From: Proales similis
Lineage: Eukaryota > Rotifera > Eurotatoria > Ploima > Proalidae
Length of the DNA stretch: 64,000 bases
Assembly (NCBI GenBank): GCA_019059635.1
Contig: JAGVRJ010000011.1
Location: 744,001-808,000 of the forward strand
Reading direction: 5' to 3'
Shown here: positions 8,723-20,494 of the stretch, one piece after another
Layout: the number at the start of each line of letters is the position of its first letter
How positions within the stretch are numbered: the first letter of the stretch is position 1
Made by a program: the position numbers and the translations under genes
Notes under the pieces: generated by a model
What the model was told of the DNA's origin: nothing
What the model saw: the letters and a program-made list of their open reading frames with translations, nothing else
Databases searched by the model: none

Positions 8723-11700
8723 GTCTACTTTTCTAAATGAAATTTGTTCAACGTAATTTGATTCTGGATTCTGAATTGTTAATATTGGAGCAAATTAATA
8801 CATTTAACGAACGATTAAATGGCATGAACAAACGAGTAGAGGTAATAACAATAAAACCGAATTAATTGGATCTTAGTTGAAATAAAATTCCCAGATGAGA
8901 TTGAGGAAAATGAGTGAAAAAAGCAATCGATAAAGAGATGATCTCGATTAATTCAATTTGATTTGTTAGTGAATATGCACGAGAAATGCGACACAGTCAT
9001 ATTGATGGCGGTGATGCTAAATTTTAATTTGATTTTTATGGCCACTTAGACTTTCTGACCGGCGCATGTGAAATTTGTTTAGGTGAACTAATTAAACGAA
9101 GGCTGCGGAACCATTAAATGAATGAATGTTGATTTCAGTGCTAAAATGTCAATTGTTTCCCTTGCGAGAGGTCTCGGCCCCTTGAACACTGAGTCTTTTT
9201 CCTTCTGATTGGATATGTAATACAAGTTGAATGTAATAAATCCGACGCATCTAAATCAACCGAGACTCGATAATGTTTTTTATGTCTATTCCACCTCTTT
9301 GCTAGTACCGCCGACTTGGCTTATCAACAAATGCTGATGATCTTTCTTCTCTTTAACTAAACTTTACTCGGCCGCTTGTTAATGTTTTACTAGATTACCA
9401 GTCCCTTCAATAGCATGTGTTATAATCACGCCTTAAAAATGTGTGAAGCGCCGAAATAGATGCGGTTAAGGTAAAGAAAATATCGATTTATGGCCGTAAG
9501 GTGCTGCTGAGCTAAGGCCGCTGTCTAAAGAAATAAACCCTAGTGGGTAAATGATTGATAGTCCGTTTTTTCTCAATCTAACTATAATCTATCTTCCTGT
9601 CTTAGCTCTGAGTAGAAATATCGATGTTCACAGTTAGTTGGCCCATTCTTTCATTTTTAGCAGATTGAATAGTTCATTAAAGGAAAATAAGATACTATTT
9701 TAGATCTTCATTGAGTGGCAGACGATTAGTTCTAATAATTAACACACCGTTGCCTAATGTCAGCCAAAGAATGAAGCGAAAAACTAGAACTAGAAAAATG
9801 AGAAAATCAAGCATTAATAGGAAAAGTCAGTAAGCCAGTAAATAAAAAGATGGAGGTCGAGTGAACTGAAAAGTCAGCGCGAATAGTTTAATTAATTGAG
9901 AGCTAATCTAATAAGGCAGTTGTTCTCGCCTATCTTATTTGGCGCCTTTCAATCTTGTTTTAACACGTTCCAATAGAATGCGCCTCTTAAGGCCTATCGA
10001 CGACGCGTTCGGTTCGCCTGAGTGAGAGTAACGTTCTAACAAAAACGAAAACGCATTTATCATTGGGCGCCCATTTGCTGTGCTAGCGCGCTAAAATGAA
10101 GGGTCTAACGCGCCTTATTTGATTAACAAGTATCGGTTTGATTTATCTCTAGATAATTGAGCTCAATCGGTCCCTTTTTGAATTTATCTGAAATTTCCTT
10201 TCTCTCCCTTATCTCATGGGGCTCAAAGTCTGAACAATTTAAATTGATCCAGCATCAGTCAAGCGCGCATACCTGAATCAGGTTTATGATAGTCAGTAAA
10301 AATGATAAGAGATGTTCAATGATGAAAGAAACAAAGAGTATCGACGACCTCTCAATGCTCACCAAGACGTTGTTGGATTGGTCAGAATAGACGCTCAATC
10401 TGTTCAATCATTTTTTGGTTATTGGATTGGCGCAATTAACTTACGCGGCATTTATATTAATCGTACAATTCTATCGATAACATCAAGCGTAATTATAAAT
10501 CAACAAGTGATATTGAACTTTTAACGTCCCGTCTCAGTTATAATTTAAATAAATGAATCAACCAACTTAGTGCAGGAAGACTTTAACCGACTCATCATTT
10601 CAACTCTACTTTTGACTTAGGCCAACAGACTCTAGTCGCTTAAATTTCTGGGAATTTTCAAAAAAGTTCGAGCATATATGAAGATAAAAATGTTTGATTC
10701 ATATTTATGTTCCAAGGAAAGAGTTTATAGATTTATGTTTTTGGAGACGGTTGATTAATTCTAAAAAATAAACAATATTTTATTCGCACCTGCCACGCAA
10801 AATCTAACAAACACGGACATTAACAGATGACTGTGGTGGAAGAAAACAGCTAAAACAGAACAAGCGTCAGCTGACTCCTATAAATTTTCCTAAAAATTTA
10901 TTGGATGATTGAATACTTTCGTTCTGCTTAGATAGCCAGTCAATTTGACTGAATAGAAGACAACTAAGAAAATTTTCTCCCGCTCAGTTTTTATTGATGA
11001 TCAACTGAAGCTTGTCTTTCGGTTGATTACCAACTCAATAAAAATTTACAACCATTCATCTTTTTCAATCGTTGTAACGATCTGAACATATGATTCTTTT
11101 CTATAATTTACTTCAGAAATCAAAAGATTTTAAGGAAAATTGACAACATTAAGCTCTTTAATTTATCTTGTAAAACAAAAATAATTGAAAATGAAAATAA
11201 AGGAAGATACATTTGATTAAGGTGATTTGAATTTCTGAAAATTTTTTAGGAGTCTAATTATTATATCACAATTGTTTAATACAGATTCATAAATTTTTTA
11301 TTAAGAGTATGTGCCAATACTTTCAGCTTTTCATCTCTACGCCTTGATACATGAATTGTTCCCTCTAATCATGTTCAGCATTCATGCACACATCGTTTAT
11401 TAATTGAAGAACAATCAAACATCAAAATGAGCCGCTAATTTGTGAAATCTCCCGTGTAACTGATATCCCCTTTACTGTTTCATGCCGATTGATCTTTTCT
11501 TTTTTATGGTGAGTTTAAATCGATTTATTGCCCTTGGGAAAGATCTTAAATATCTTCCGAATTATTAGTGAGTTTCCGATTCCAAATTCCCAATACATAT
11601 ACGTTTTTCCTTGATCTTTTAGCTTGTTTTGCGATCTAAGGTAATACATTTTAACCTGAAAATTTACTCTACAAAGAATCTTACCCAATTGAAGAATAGC

Positions 11701-12680
11701 CAGAATCATTTATTAGTGGTGAAAAATAAGCGCGAAAATAGCTCTACGGTTGAGTATTGTTCTAAAATACGTGCGTCCAAATAGAAGATTTTGTTTGAAG
11801 TTGACTGAAGTAGAAGTTGATTCACTTTTGCATTAGAAATCATGAAAATGTTGTCCTTATTGAAAAATATACTCGTTTAGGTAACTCAGAAGTAATTCTA
11901 TTATTATGTAGAATCGGCAATGTCTTAAAGCGGGTTTGGGATATTAAAGAGGCAAACATAGATTTGGGACAATTTTTACATTCATTAAAAAAAACTGCCT
12001 TTTCAATAAAGCAAATTGAAAGGCCTGAATCAATTTTAGCTTTATATTTATCTTAATAATCTTCATCTCGCTTATTAAATCGTGAACTTAAGAATTATTT
12101 AGGGAGAAATAGGCTGCTACTAATTTTTGGTGGACTTGGTACAAATCTCGAATCCCGTCTAATCTGAAGGCCCACAGTTTTTGTTGTGGGTTTATGTGAA
12201 TTTGTTGTTTGAGTTTATTAATTATTTTAGTGTCGTTCGACTGGAGAAAAGAAGTCTAAGAAAAAATTCAAGCCAGTCGATGATTTGCATTAAAACAACC
12301 AACATGATTGTAGAAGAGGAATTTCTTTAGTCCACACGCAAAAAGAAAATAATTTCTGCAATTATGATTAAAACACCATAGCAACAAAAAATTCAATAGA
12401 TGCAGAACTGGTCGTTCACAAGCAAAATGAATATTTTATTCAGAAAAAGTATTTCAGCTAGTGTCCGGGCAAAATAAGGGTGCTTGAACCCAAAACCGCA
12501 ATTTGAATAGAAAACGAGAAATATTAGCCTCTTTAACTCGAATTAAAAGTGCTATGTTTTTTAGTTTAAAGCTTTAAAGATTTTTGTTTTTTAATAGTAT
12601 TCTTAAACGAATGAGCAGCTCTAATTGTCTTGTTTTATTGGTTTAGGATAAATGCACTGTGCTGTGCTTAGGTATAAATC
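8723..12680. other. Large gene-free interval upstream of lbx, candidate regulatory region
   Basis: The longest gene-free stretch in the window outside the satellite. It lies between the divergent lbx and ankyrin-PLAT genes. Open frames at 10312-10524, 11515-11709 and 11817-12056 show no similarity or splice structure that I can support. Several TAAT-type homeodomain core sites occur, as expected in AT-rich DNA. I infer that it carries cis-regulatory elements of lbx and the promoter of the ankyrin gene; this is not shown by the sequence alone. Confidence 0.45.
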
Positions 12681-15600
12681 ATGTCAAGCCTCCTAAAGAA
12701 AGTTAAAAAGGTATTTTCATCACCGAAACCGTCCCGAAAAAACCAAAGCGACACTGAGGCATCAAAAAGTTCTAACAACACTCTCATATATACAGTGAGA
12801 GTAAAAGATTGTTTTCCTATTCACTTAGCTGCATGGCGAGGCCAGCTTGATCGACTCATTGCCAGCTGCCGAGCTGACCAAGTTAACAAGCTGGACCGTG
12901 AAGGCCGCACACCCCTACACTTAGGAGTTGCCGCCGGCCATCATGATATTGTTGAACACTTGATTCGAGAAGATGCCAAGATGGATATATTCGATCCGTT
13001 TCATCGTTCCCCAATCCTTATTGTAAATGATAATTAAGAAATTGAAAATTTATATGGTTTTGACTTGGTTAAATTAAGGCCTGCTTGACAAGCGATGCAA
13101 GAATGGTTGAGTTGCTCCTAAATGGTCTAGAAAGACCTGGCCTTATAAACGTACCAGACAGAGATGGCTTAAGTCCGTTAGCTTACGCCATAAAATCCGA
13201 AAAAATCGATGTACTAAAGCTAATTCTCAATCATCCAGAAGTCAGCCTAGATGTTTTAGATGAAGTATAAATTCAGGTTATTTTCGATAGAATTTGAATT
13301 AACTATACGAAATGTTTTAAAGGATCGAAATACGCCCCTACATATGGCTGTGATTGACGGGAAAAAGCTAGAAATCATTGATCTTTTGGTAGAGGCTGGC
13401 TGTGATATAGACGCTCAAAACATAGATGGAAGAACAGCTCTAATGCAAGCAGCTATGATGGGTGCAACGGAAGTTGTAGATTATTTACTTGACTATGGAG
13501 CAGATGCTTCTCTGAGAGATCAAATGGGAAACACAGCTCACGATTTGGCGACAAACAGTTTTAATCATGAGTGTGTCAAAGAGCTGGAAAAATCGCGACC
13601 AATTAAGACGAATTCCGCTAGGTTGGCACGCAAGAGACAGAGCGCTTCTCGAGATTTTAGTGTCTCTGAAGATGCAATGCCCAAATCGTCTGATCATGAG
13701 CAGCGTTTTAAAAATCTCTTCACGGTTGGTGAAGGAAATAATCACCAGACCACCAGCAAAAATGAAATTGAATCTGATACGAGTAGAATAATAGACGATG
13801 AGAATACCAATTTGGCATCAAATAACAAGCAAAGTAAAGATTCATGGGCTCTAGATACGGAATCCGACCAAGAATCTCTAGAAACAAATCCTACAAAAAA
13901 AACCTATACAGCATTCTCAAAAAAGGCATTAACTGATTCAAACGAGGGAGGACACCATCACGAGTTTCGTGACCCTGACGATGATCTTTTCCAAATTAAA
14001 TTGAACGAAGGTTACAACATATCTTTTTATAAATTATTTTAAAAGATCTGAAAATGATTGATGAAGAAATCGACATGGACGAGAACAATTGGTTTATTCA
14101 GAATAAGACGAACTCATTTGATAGTAAGCAGCACACCGATGGATTGACCGATGTTTACCAAATAAGCAATTCTATTTTTGCTAATTTTGGTCCTAAAGGT
14201 GATAAAATTTTCCTTAGTATTCCAACGTTTGCATGTTTAAAAGAATTCAATTTAATTAAGACGAGTTAGGCCTCGAAGCTTCTAATTGGTCTATTTTTGT
14301 TTATACTTCAAATATCAAGAATGCCGGCACAAATGCTGACGTTTATATCCAAATAATTGGTAGTAAAGCTTCGAGCGCTCAATTTATGCTCGACAAAAAT
14401 GCAGCAAATGGCGATCCTTTCGAATCAGGAAAATGCGATCAGTTTCATAAAAATTTGCCTGAGATTGGAAAACCGACCAAAATTAAAATTGGTCACAATA
14501 ATAAGGGAATGTTCGCGGGATGGCATCTTGAGAAAGTTAGGAGATACTCAATTTTTGGTATCGATCGAATTCTAAACTAGCCTTACCTCAATTTAGGTTA
14601 TCTTACAAAACAATCTGACCAACGAAAAGTTCGAATTCCCATGTAGGCGCTGGCTAGCAAAGGATGAGGGAGACGGCAGAATTGAAGTTGAGCTAACAGG
14701 ACACAAGCTTAACGAAACAAAGTCTAAGCAAGAACAATCAAAACAGCAACAACAAAAAAAAAGTAATTTTATTTTTAACTTAAAAATCAAAACTGTATTA
14801 AAAATTATTGATGATAAGAGAGGGAGTCATTTAGCTCCTGGGAGAGCAGTGATGAAGATGAGCCTTTTGAAAGAAAATCGGCGCGAGTATCTAATCGTTC
14901 TTGCAAATTAAATCAGATTGAGGAGTTAAGTGAAACCTTGGGCTCTAAAAAATCACAAGAATCGAAAAAGTTTTCCACCAAGGTGAGCCACATTAAATAT
15001 GTGTTTAAAACTTCCTAAAATAACATTATTACTTGGAATGTCATTTAATAAGGTTGTCCATGCTCCTCCTGAAATCTCCGATTTTGAAGACCATAGCCAA
15101 GAAGATGACGTGAAACATTTAACGTCGACGCCGTTTAACAAAGGTCGAGGATCGCTGTCTTTTCTGGTTGAGAATGGTGCCGGGTCTAAACCAGAGTCAA
15201 ATGGACATATGAAAACGTTTAGTAAAAGTTCTGAGCTTGGTCAAATTTGGAGGGAAATTCAAGAAAAAGGCGATAAGGACAAAGAGGAAAACTCAAACTC
15301 AGCTGACTCACTGCTTCGACAGTTTGACTCTGACGATCAGCTAAATCGTAGCAACTTCAATAGACATAGCAGCTTCAAACCCTCATTGAATGCCTCAAAG
15401 AGCAAAGAAAGAGTTGAAATCGATTCAATCGACAATAACTCAATTGATGATCTTGAAGAAGTGTTCAATCAGATAAAATCTAAGCCGAAGGTCAATACAA
15501 CAAGCTTAGATCATTCGGCCATTAACCAAGAGCAAGTGAAAACTTTGCTTTTCGACTCAAGCGATCAGACGATTGAGCCTAAAGCTGCCCTTGGCGAATC

Positions 15601-17848
15601 ATTAAAACAGAAAAAGGAAAATTTAGGCCAAAATTTTCCGGTTTTGGATAGCCAAACCAAAAAAGAATGGTTGGATGAACAGGAAATAGAAGAAATGGAA
15701 ATAAGCATAAAAAGTGGCCCTGGAAAGATTGGCACAGCAACCGGCGAGGTCATCGGCGGCTCGCCAAATTTCAATTCATCTTTTTCTCCTTCTTTTTCTC
15801 CAAAGCCGAAGAATAGTGATTCATTTTTAAGCATTGTACCTGAGCTTCTGAATAGTCATGAATTCAGCCAAAACGTTTTGAGTGTACCGGCTTCAAATGA
15901 TAACAAAAAAGACTTAATTGACGAGCTAAAGCAACATAACGAAACACTTCAAAAAGAGAATCTTTATCTCAGCAGCAAGCTGAATGAAAGTGAAGAGCAA
16001 AAGCTAGGTTTTGAGAAATCTTTCAACAATGTCAATCGAACTTTAGCCGAGAAAGAGAAACACATTCAACTTCTTCGCGAAGAACAAGAAAGATCTGGAA
16101 AAGAAATGGAAACCAAGCAGAATGATATCCGTACTTTGAGAAAGCAGGTTACTGATTTAAAGGAAGATAACTACCAATTAGAAAGCAAGATTACAATTAT
16201 GCAAGTCGGAAGTAATCCTAACTCGGCCCAAAGAGGCGTTAGTTTCCATAATTCTATAATGGATGAAAATCATGAAATCTTAAATAACCGTATTGAGCTG
16301 CTTCAAAAGCAAATAGAAGAGCTGACAAATGACAGACGCGTCCTGTCTGAGCAAAGAGAAGACTTAAATTTTAAACTTGAACAGGAACGAAAGAATCTAA
16401 GCAAACAAGCGGAGGCTCTTCATGTGGCCTCGTTTCAATTCAATTTGGAAAAAAAAAGTCTCACCGAAGAGAATGACCGAGCGAGACAAGAACTCGCCGA
16501 TTTGAAAGAATTAAAAAAAAATCTTCAATCAAAAATAGACGAGCTTCATACACAGCTAACCGAAAAAACAATGCTGTTCGAAAGACTGAGTTCAGAGAGC
16601 AGATCAAGCGAGCAGATAATTAAAAAGGAAAAAATTGAATTGGAAAAGATTAAGTGTAGTTACGATGCAGAAATTAAAAGCCTGAATGAGGAAAGATCGA
16701 ATTTGACAAAAAAACTTAGTTCGACTGAAGCAAGGCTCTTTTCTGCTGAAAAAGAAGCAAGCTACATGCAAAAACAAATAAACAATCGAGAGCAGCAAAT
16801 AAATGAGTTAAATGAACAGCTAAACAATAGCAAGAATGAACTTGAAATTCAGCAGAGCATTTTTAAGAAAGAAAGAGAAGAAAAAGAAGCGCTAATAAAA
16901 CGATGCGAGATACTTGAAAATAACATAGATCAACATCTGAGAGAGATAGCTGGGCTCAAATCTAAAAGCTCTTTTACTTCTTCTAATGAAGCGTTAGCCG
17001 ATGAAAGAATAGCTAGAAGTGAACAAGAGAACGAACGTTTAAAAAAAGAGCTTGCGCGTGTGATTGATCGCTTAGCCCAAACCGAAATGAAGCTTGAAAA
17101 GCAACTCTCACAACCAAGACCTAGCACACCCGTACCAAACGAAACGATCAGCGAAAATCAAAGAATTCGGGTTAGTAGAGATAAAAGTTTAATTTATTTC
17201 AAATAACCAATTTGTTTACATTTAAGGCTGAAATTCAAAACCTCAGAGATGAGTTTAACTCCATGATGAATAAATACTACTCATTAACAGTTTCTAGCAA
17301 TGAACTCAAACCAATTACCCACTCCTACTCATTCATGAGTCCAAAAGAACCGATTGACGTTCCAAGGTAATTATAAATTTCCTTCAAGATATATAAATTG
17401 AAAAATAAAATACAAAATACTTCCCTTAAGTCTAATCACAGCTGCCCCGTCATACCCACCAACAACAGCCACCGCTATGCTTCGTTCAACTTCTTTTGAT
17501 TTGCCTATATCGGGTGTGACCGATTTTGCTCACCACATTTCAAAAAAATCGGAAGAGAACTGTGCAAGATGCTCGTCGCTTACTCTAGCTTATACCGATC
17601 TGCTAAAAAAGGAACTGTTTCGTCGTATTGAAACTCAGGCTGCCCAGGATTCAAGCATACCTTCAAACTATGGCAAAATAAACGGAACAGCCACTTTACA
17701 TCGAACGCTTTCGACTGGTTTCCGAGGCCAGGATTTCAACTACTTTCAAAACTACGATGCTTTGCACAGATCCTTGTCAGAAAAACTAGGGTACGCAGGT
17801 CTAAACGATGATTTGCTTCAAAGCCTGCGAACCAGATTTCTGCTTTGA
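12681..17848 (+). CDS. Ankyrin repeat - PLAT - coiled-coil protein (ANKRD26-like N-terminus)
   Basis: Ten exons: 12681-13022, 13079-13264, 13323-14010, 14046-14198, 14261-14535, 14597-14762, 14819-14982, 15053-17170, 17227-17366 and 17431-17848. Phases close to 1549 residues. A basic N-terminus (MSSLLKKVKKVF) leads into about five ankyrin repeats (residues about 45-230; e.g. EGRTPLHLGVAAGHHDIVEHL). A disordered part containing DSWALDTESDQ resembles ANKRD26-family proteins. Residues about 463-580 form a PLAT/LH2 domain spread over two exons (KNAGTNADVYIQIIG, KIKIGHNNKG, GWHLEKV, FPCRRWLAKDEGDG). A long heptad-rich coiled coil covers about 940-1345. The C-terminal part has CARCSSLTLAYTD. Likely a cytoskeletal, ciliary-base or membrane-associated scaffold (inference). 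The domain order is unusual, see findings. Confidence 0.85.
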
Positions 17849-18088
17849 AAATTGGGTCATAAAACGTCTATTTCATAGAAGCTTTAAACATATTGGACAT
17901 TAGAGAATAGAGTGAATTAATTTTTCGTTCTAATAAATTCGCTCTTATTAGATTTCAATAGCAAAAGAAAAGCAAACGATTTATTCAACGGATAACCAAT
18001 AAACTGATCATAAAACGAACCTTGAACTAATCGAATAATTATCTATTGTTGATGATTGATGTGAATTGAGGGTCAATCAACTAGTAAA

Positions 18089-20494
18089 TTATTCAAATAT
18101 TTGGCATTTCTGCAGCAAATTTTTGCTGCGATTTCTACATGAAAACACATTTAAAAATTCGGGTAGAGCGCTGACCAATAAGGATCGGTATTGATGCACC
18201 ATATGCGTTCTTTCAAAAGCATCAGTTTGGTACAAATTGTCATTTCGGCAATAACTCTGGCTGTAGCGAATGAAATATAACTGTCTTTCATCATAGTTGA
18301 GGCCAGGTAGCCTCAAATCGTTGCCTGAGTTCCTTGTACTAGTTTGAACCTCGTACGCTCTTAGGGATACGACTAGCCCGTAAATATCGGCTATTTGTTC
18401 AGAGATTGAATTCGATCCATCGATTTCTAAAGCTGATTTCTGATAAGCATATTTTCTGTAATTATTCAGCAAACAGCTGAGTCGTTCTAAGTAGCTGCGA
18501 TGCGTTGATTCCTTCGATTCAAGGAGAATCTCATGCACCATATGCCACACCTCATGAAGAATATATGTTCCCATAGTTGCGTAGTTCAAATAAGCTGGCT
18601 GATCCACGCGAAAAATTGGCTCGATTAGCATACCAGCCGGTACAAGAACTGTATTATACTCTTGAAAGTATATCATGTTTGCCAGAAATATGTCGAATAT
18701 GTACTTCTTGCTGCGAATCCTGGTCATTTGTTTTATTCCTACGAGATCAAACTCATGTTTGAAAGCTTGTTTGTTTAGTTCAAGGATGTTTTTCATATAC
18801 GATGAACCGAGCTCATACGTATCACTTTCATCCACGAGAGAGGTGTTAAACACAAAATTTGAATAAATCATTTTATATTCGATGTCATTAAGATTATTCT
18901 CGATGCGTGCTTTTGCAAATTCATCAATCCAACTCTGTTGTATTAAAAGTTGCTTAGTAGAATTAATCAAAAATGCAAGCATGGTTTCCGAGAGCTTTTT
19001 GGCACGCAGATCAAATTTTTTTCTTAGAAATAATCGTTGCAGCTCATGTTGCTCGGCTGAATCAGCAGCGGAAAAAGTCTGAAGCGCTGAAAAGGCGCAG
19101 TTTTGTTCTCGGTCAATTCGATAAATTGAATTAAAATTGTCTATCGACATGACCTTATTGATACGTTTGGTGTACTCAAAAAAGGCATGATAGTAGCGTA
19201 TTGGAAAGGTGACATGCGAGTAAGGAATAAGATTAAGGGCTAGTGGCTTAATAAGGGAAAACATCGAATGAAAGTAAACCCAGTTTATGAACGCTCGTTC
19301 AAAGCGTGCTCGATCTTTTGCTGCATCTTCACTGACTGCCTTTAAGAGCGTTTTAATGTAGCTTGCTGACAAAGAAGAAATTGCAACTTTTGAAGAGGAA
19401 TTGAGCTTTTTCATCGATCCTCTGTTAAGAGTTGACGTGAATTCGTCAAAATCGAATAAAACCTCATCTTCGTTCAGATGCAAGTTTAGTTCATTGAGCT
19501 CGTATAAGTCAGTTCCAACGTTCTGATATTTCATTCCACATTGATATTTAGTTTGATTCACAAAATACAAACGACTAGCAAGATGTAACATCTCTTTAAC
19601 TTCATTCTCAAACAAGGCTTCGTCGGTCTGATTTGGGTTTCTGTCACTGTAATAGTCAAAACCGTGAATTGTCTCAAATAAATAGTTTCGAATATGGCGC
19701 ATAAGCTTCACAAACTCGTGAGTGGAACTCGAATCTTGAGGCAAGAAGCGTTGAATCACACAAAAATCACCAACAGTAATTATTTTCATCAGTATTTGTG
19801 TATGATTAAAATCATCGCTAGCGAATCTGAATATAAGCGGCATTTCAAGACGAGTGAGCTGAGCTATAATGTATTCAATACCCAGCAAACTTTTCTTGTA
19901 AAACAAAGGTTGGCGTTTGTCTTTCAAAAAAGACGCCAATGGCCATTCTCCTATCTCTTCATTCAAATACTCCAAAAAATGGCGATCTGAGTTGAGCTCA
20001 ATACCTGTTTGATTGTAGCAAGATCGATAAAAGGTTTTAAAGTTACGAACCGTTCTTGTATCATTTTGATCATCTGGCTCTTGAAGGATTTCAGCAACTG
20101 AGCGCAACATATTCTTGTAAGCGATGCTGAACTGGTCATCTTTATCGTCTTTGAACCCACCACAAGCGAACTCATAATAATCATCACACGGGTCAATTGT
20201 TTGGTTAAGCCCCACGAACAGAAGTGCGGCCGCTTGATAGCAAGCCTCACTTTGACAGGTCAAATTCGCTTCAGGATTGTCAAGACGAGAGCGAAGATCC
20301 GAAACGTTACCATAGGCTTTGACAAGTGCAACAGAAGATACGATTAGGAGCATCACGAGTAAAAAGGAAATCAAAGCAAACAATCCTAGCAATTGATAGA
20401 ACCTATCATTGGTACTTGAGCGTACCTGAACTGGTTCAGGTCCTCCAAGTTCGTTGTTACCGTCCCGGTTCATAGCCTTGTCAGTCGAACTCAT
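18089..20494 (-). CDS. M13 (neprilysin/ECE-like) zinc metallopeptidase, intronless
   Basis: Type II membrane ectopeptidase of 801 residues in one exon; family members are usually 700-800. A short cytosolic N-terminus precedes one membrane segment (LLGLFALISFLLVMLLIVSS). The M13 start signature follows (CQSEACYQAAALLF, then IDPCDDYYEFACGGF). The zinc site is present: HEVWH at residues 647-651 and the third ligand Glu699 in SEQIADIYG. VLVPAGMLIEPIF matches the VFPAGILQPPFF block. Differences from neprilysin: the substrate-binding NAYY motif reads NMIYF with altered spacing, the motif ENIADNGG reads EQIADIYG, and the C-terminal CRVW is CQIF. Probably catalytically active with shifted specificity (inference). 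Converges on the ankyrin-PLAT gene, 240 bp away. Confidence 0.88.
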   Translation of the reverse strand: MSSTDKAMNRDGNNELGGPEPVQVRSSTNDRFYQLLGLFALISFLLVMLLIVSSVALVKAYGNVSDLRSRLDNPEANLTCQSEACYQAAALLFVGLNQTIDPCDDYYEFACGGFKDDKDDQFSIAYKNMLRSVAEILQEPDDQNDTRTVRNFKTFYRSCYNQTGIELNSDRHFLEYLNEEIGEWPLASFLKDKRQPLFYKKSLLGIEYIIAQLTRLEMPLIFRFASDDFNHTQILMKIITVGDFCVIQRFLPQDSSSTHEFVKLMRHIRNYLFETIHGFDYYSDRNPNQTDEALFENEVKEMLHLASRLYFVNQTKYQCGMKYQNVGTDLYELNELNLHLNEDEVLFDFDEFTSTLNRGSMKKLNSSSKVAISSLSASYIKTLLKAVSEDAAKDRARFERAFINWVYFHSMFSLIKPLALNLIPYSHVTFPIRYYHAFFEYTKRINKVMSIDNFNSIYRIDREQNCAFSALQTFSAADSAEQHELQRLFLRKKFDLRAKKLSETMLAFLINSTKQLLIQQSWIDEFAKARIENNLNDIEYKMIYSNFVFNTSLVDESDTYELGSSYMKNILELNKQAFKHEFDLVGIKQMTRIRSKKYIFDIFLANMIYFQEYNTVLVPAGMLIEPIFRVDQPAYLNYATMGTYILHEVWHMVHEILLESKESTHRSYLERLSCLLNNYRKYAYQKSALEIDGSNSISEQIADIYGLVVSLRAYEVQTSTRNSGNDLRLPGLNYDERQLYFIRYSQSYCRNDNLYQTDAFERTHMVHQYRSLLVSALPEFLNVFSCRNRSKNLLQKCQIFE

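Noticed and set aside
10312-10524. Open frame of 70 codons in the lbx upstream gap
   Set aside because: No recognisable domain, no splice context, and composition like the surrounding non-coding DNA. The frames at 11515-11709 and 11817-12056 were rejected for the same reasons.
12110-12190. Possible snRNA or spliced-leader RNA: Sm-like AATTTTTGG at 12122-12130 and a CCCACA/TGTGGG hairpin at 12171-12190
   Set aside because: The hairpin is 40 nt from the Sm-like site, no U-RNA core or splice-leader donor precedes it, and such short elements arise by chance in AT-rich DNA.
14999-15052. Extending the coiled-coil exon upstream to an ATG-like start at 14999
   Set aside because: This stretch is an intron: GTGAGC donor after 14982 and an AG acceptor at 15052 keep the frame with the PLAT exons.
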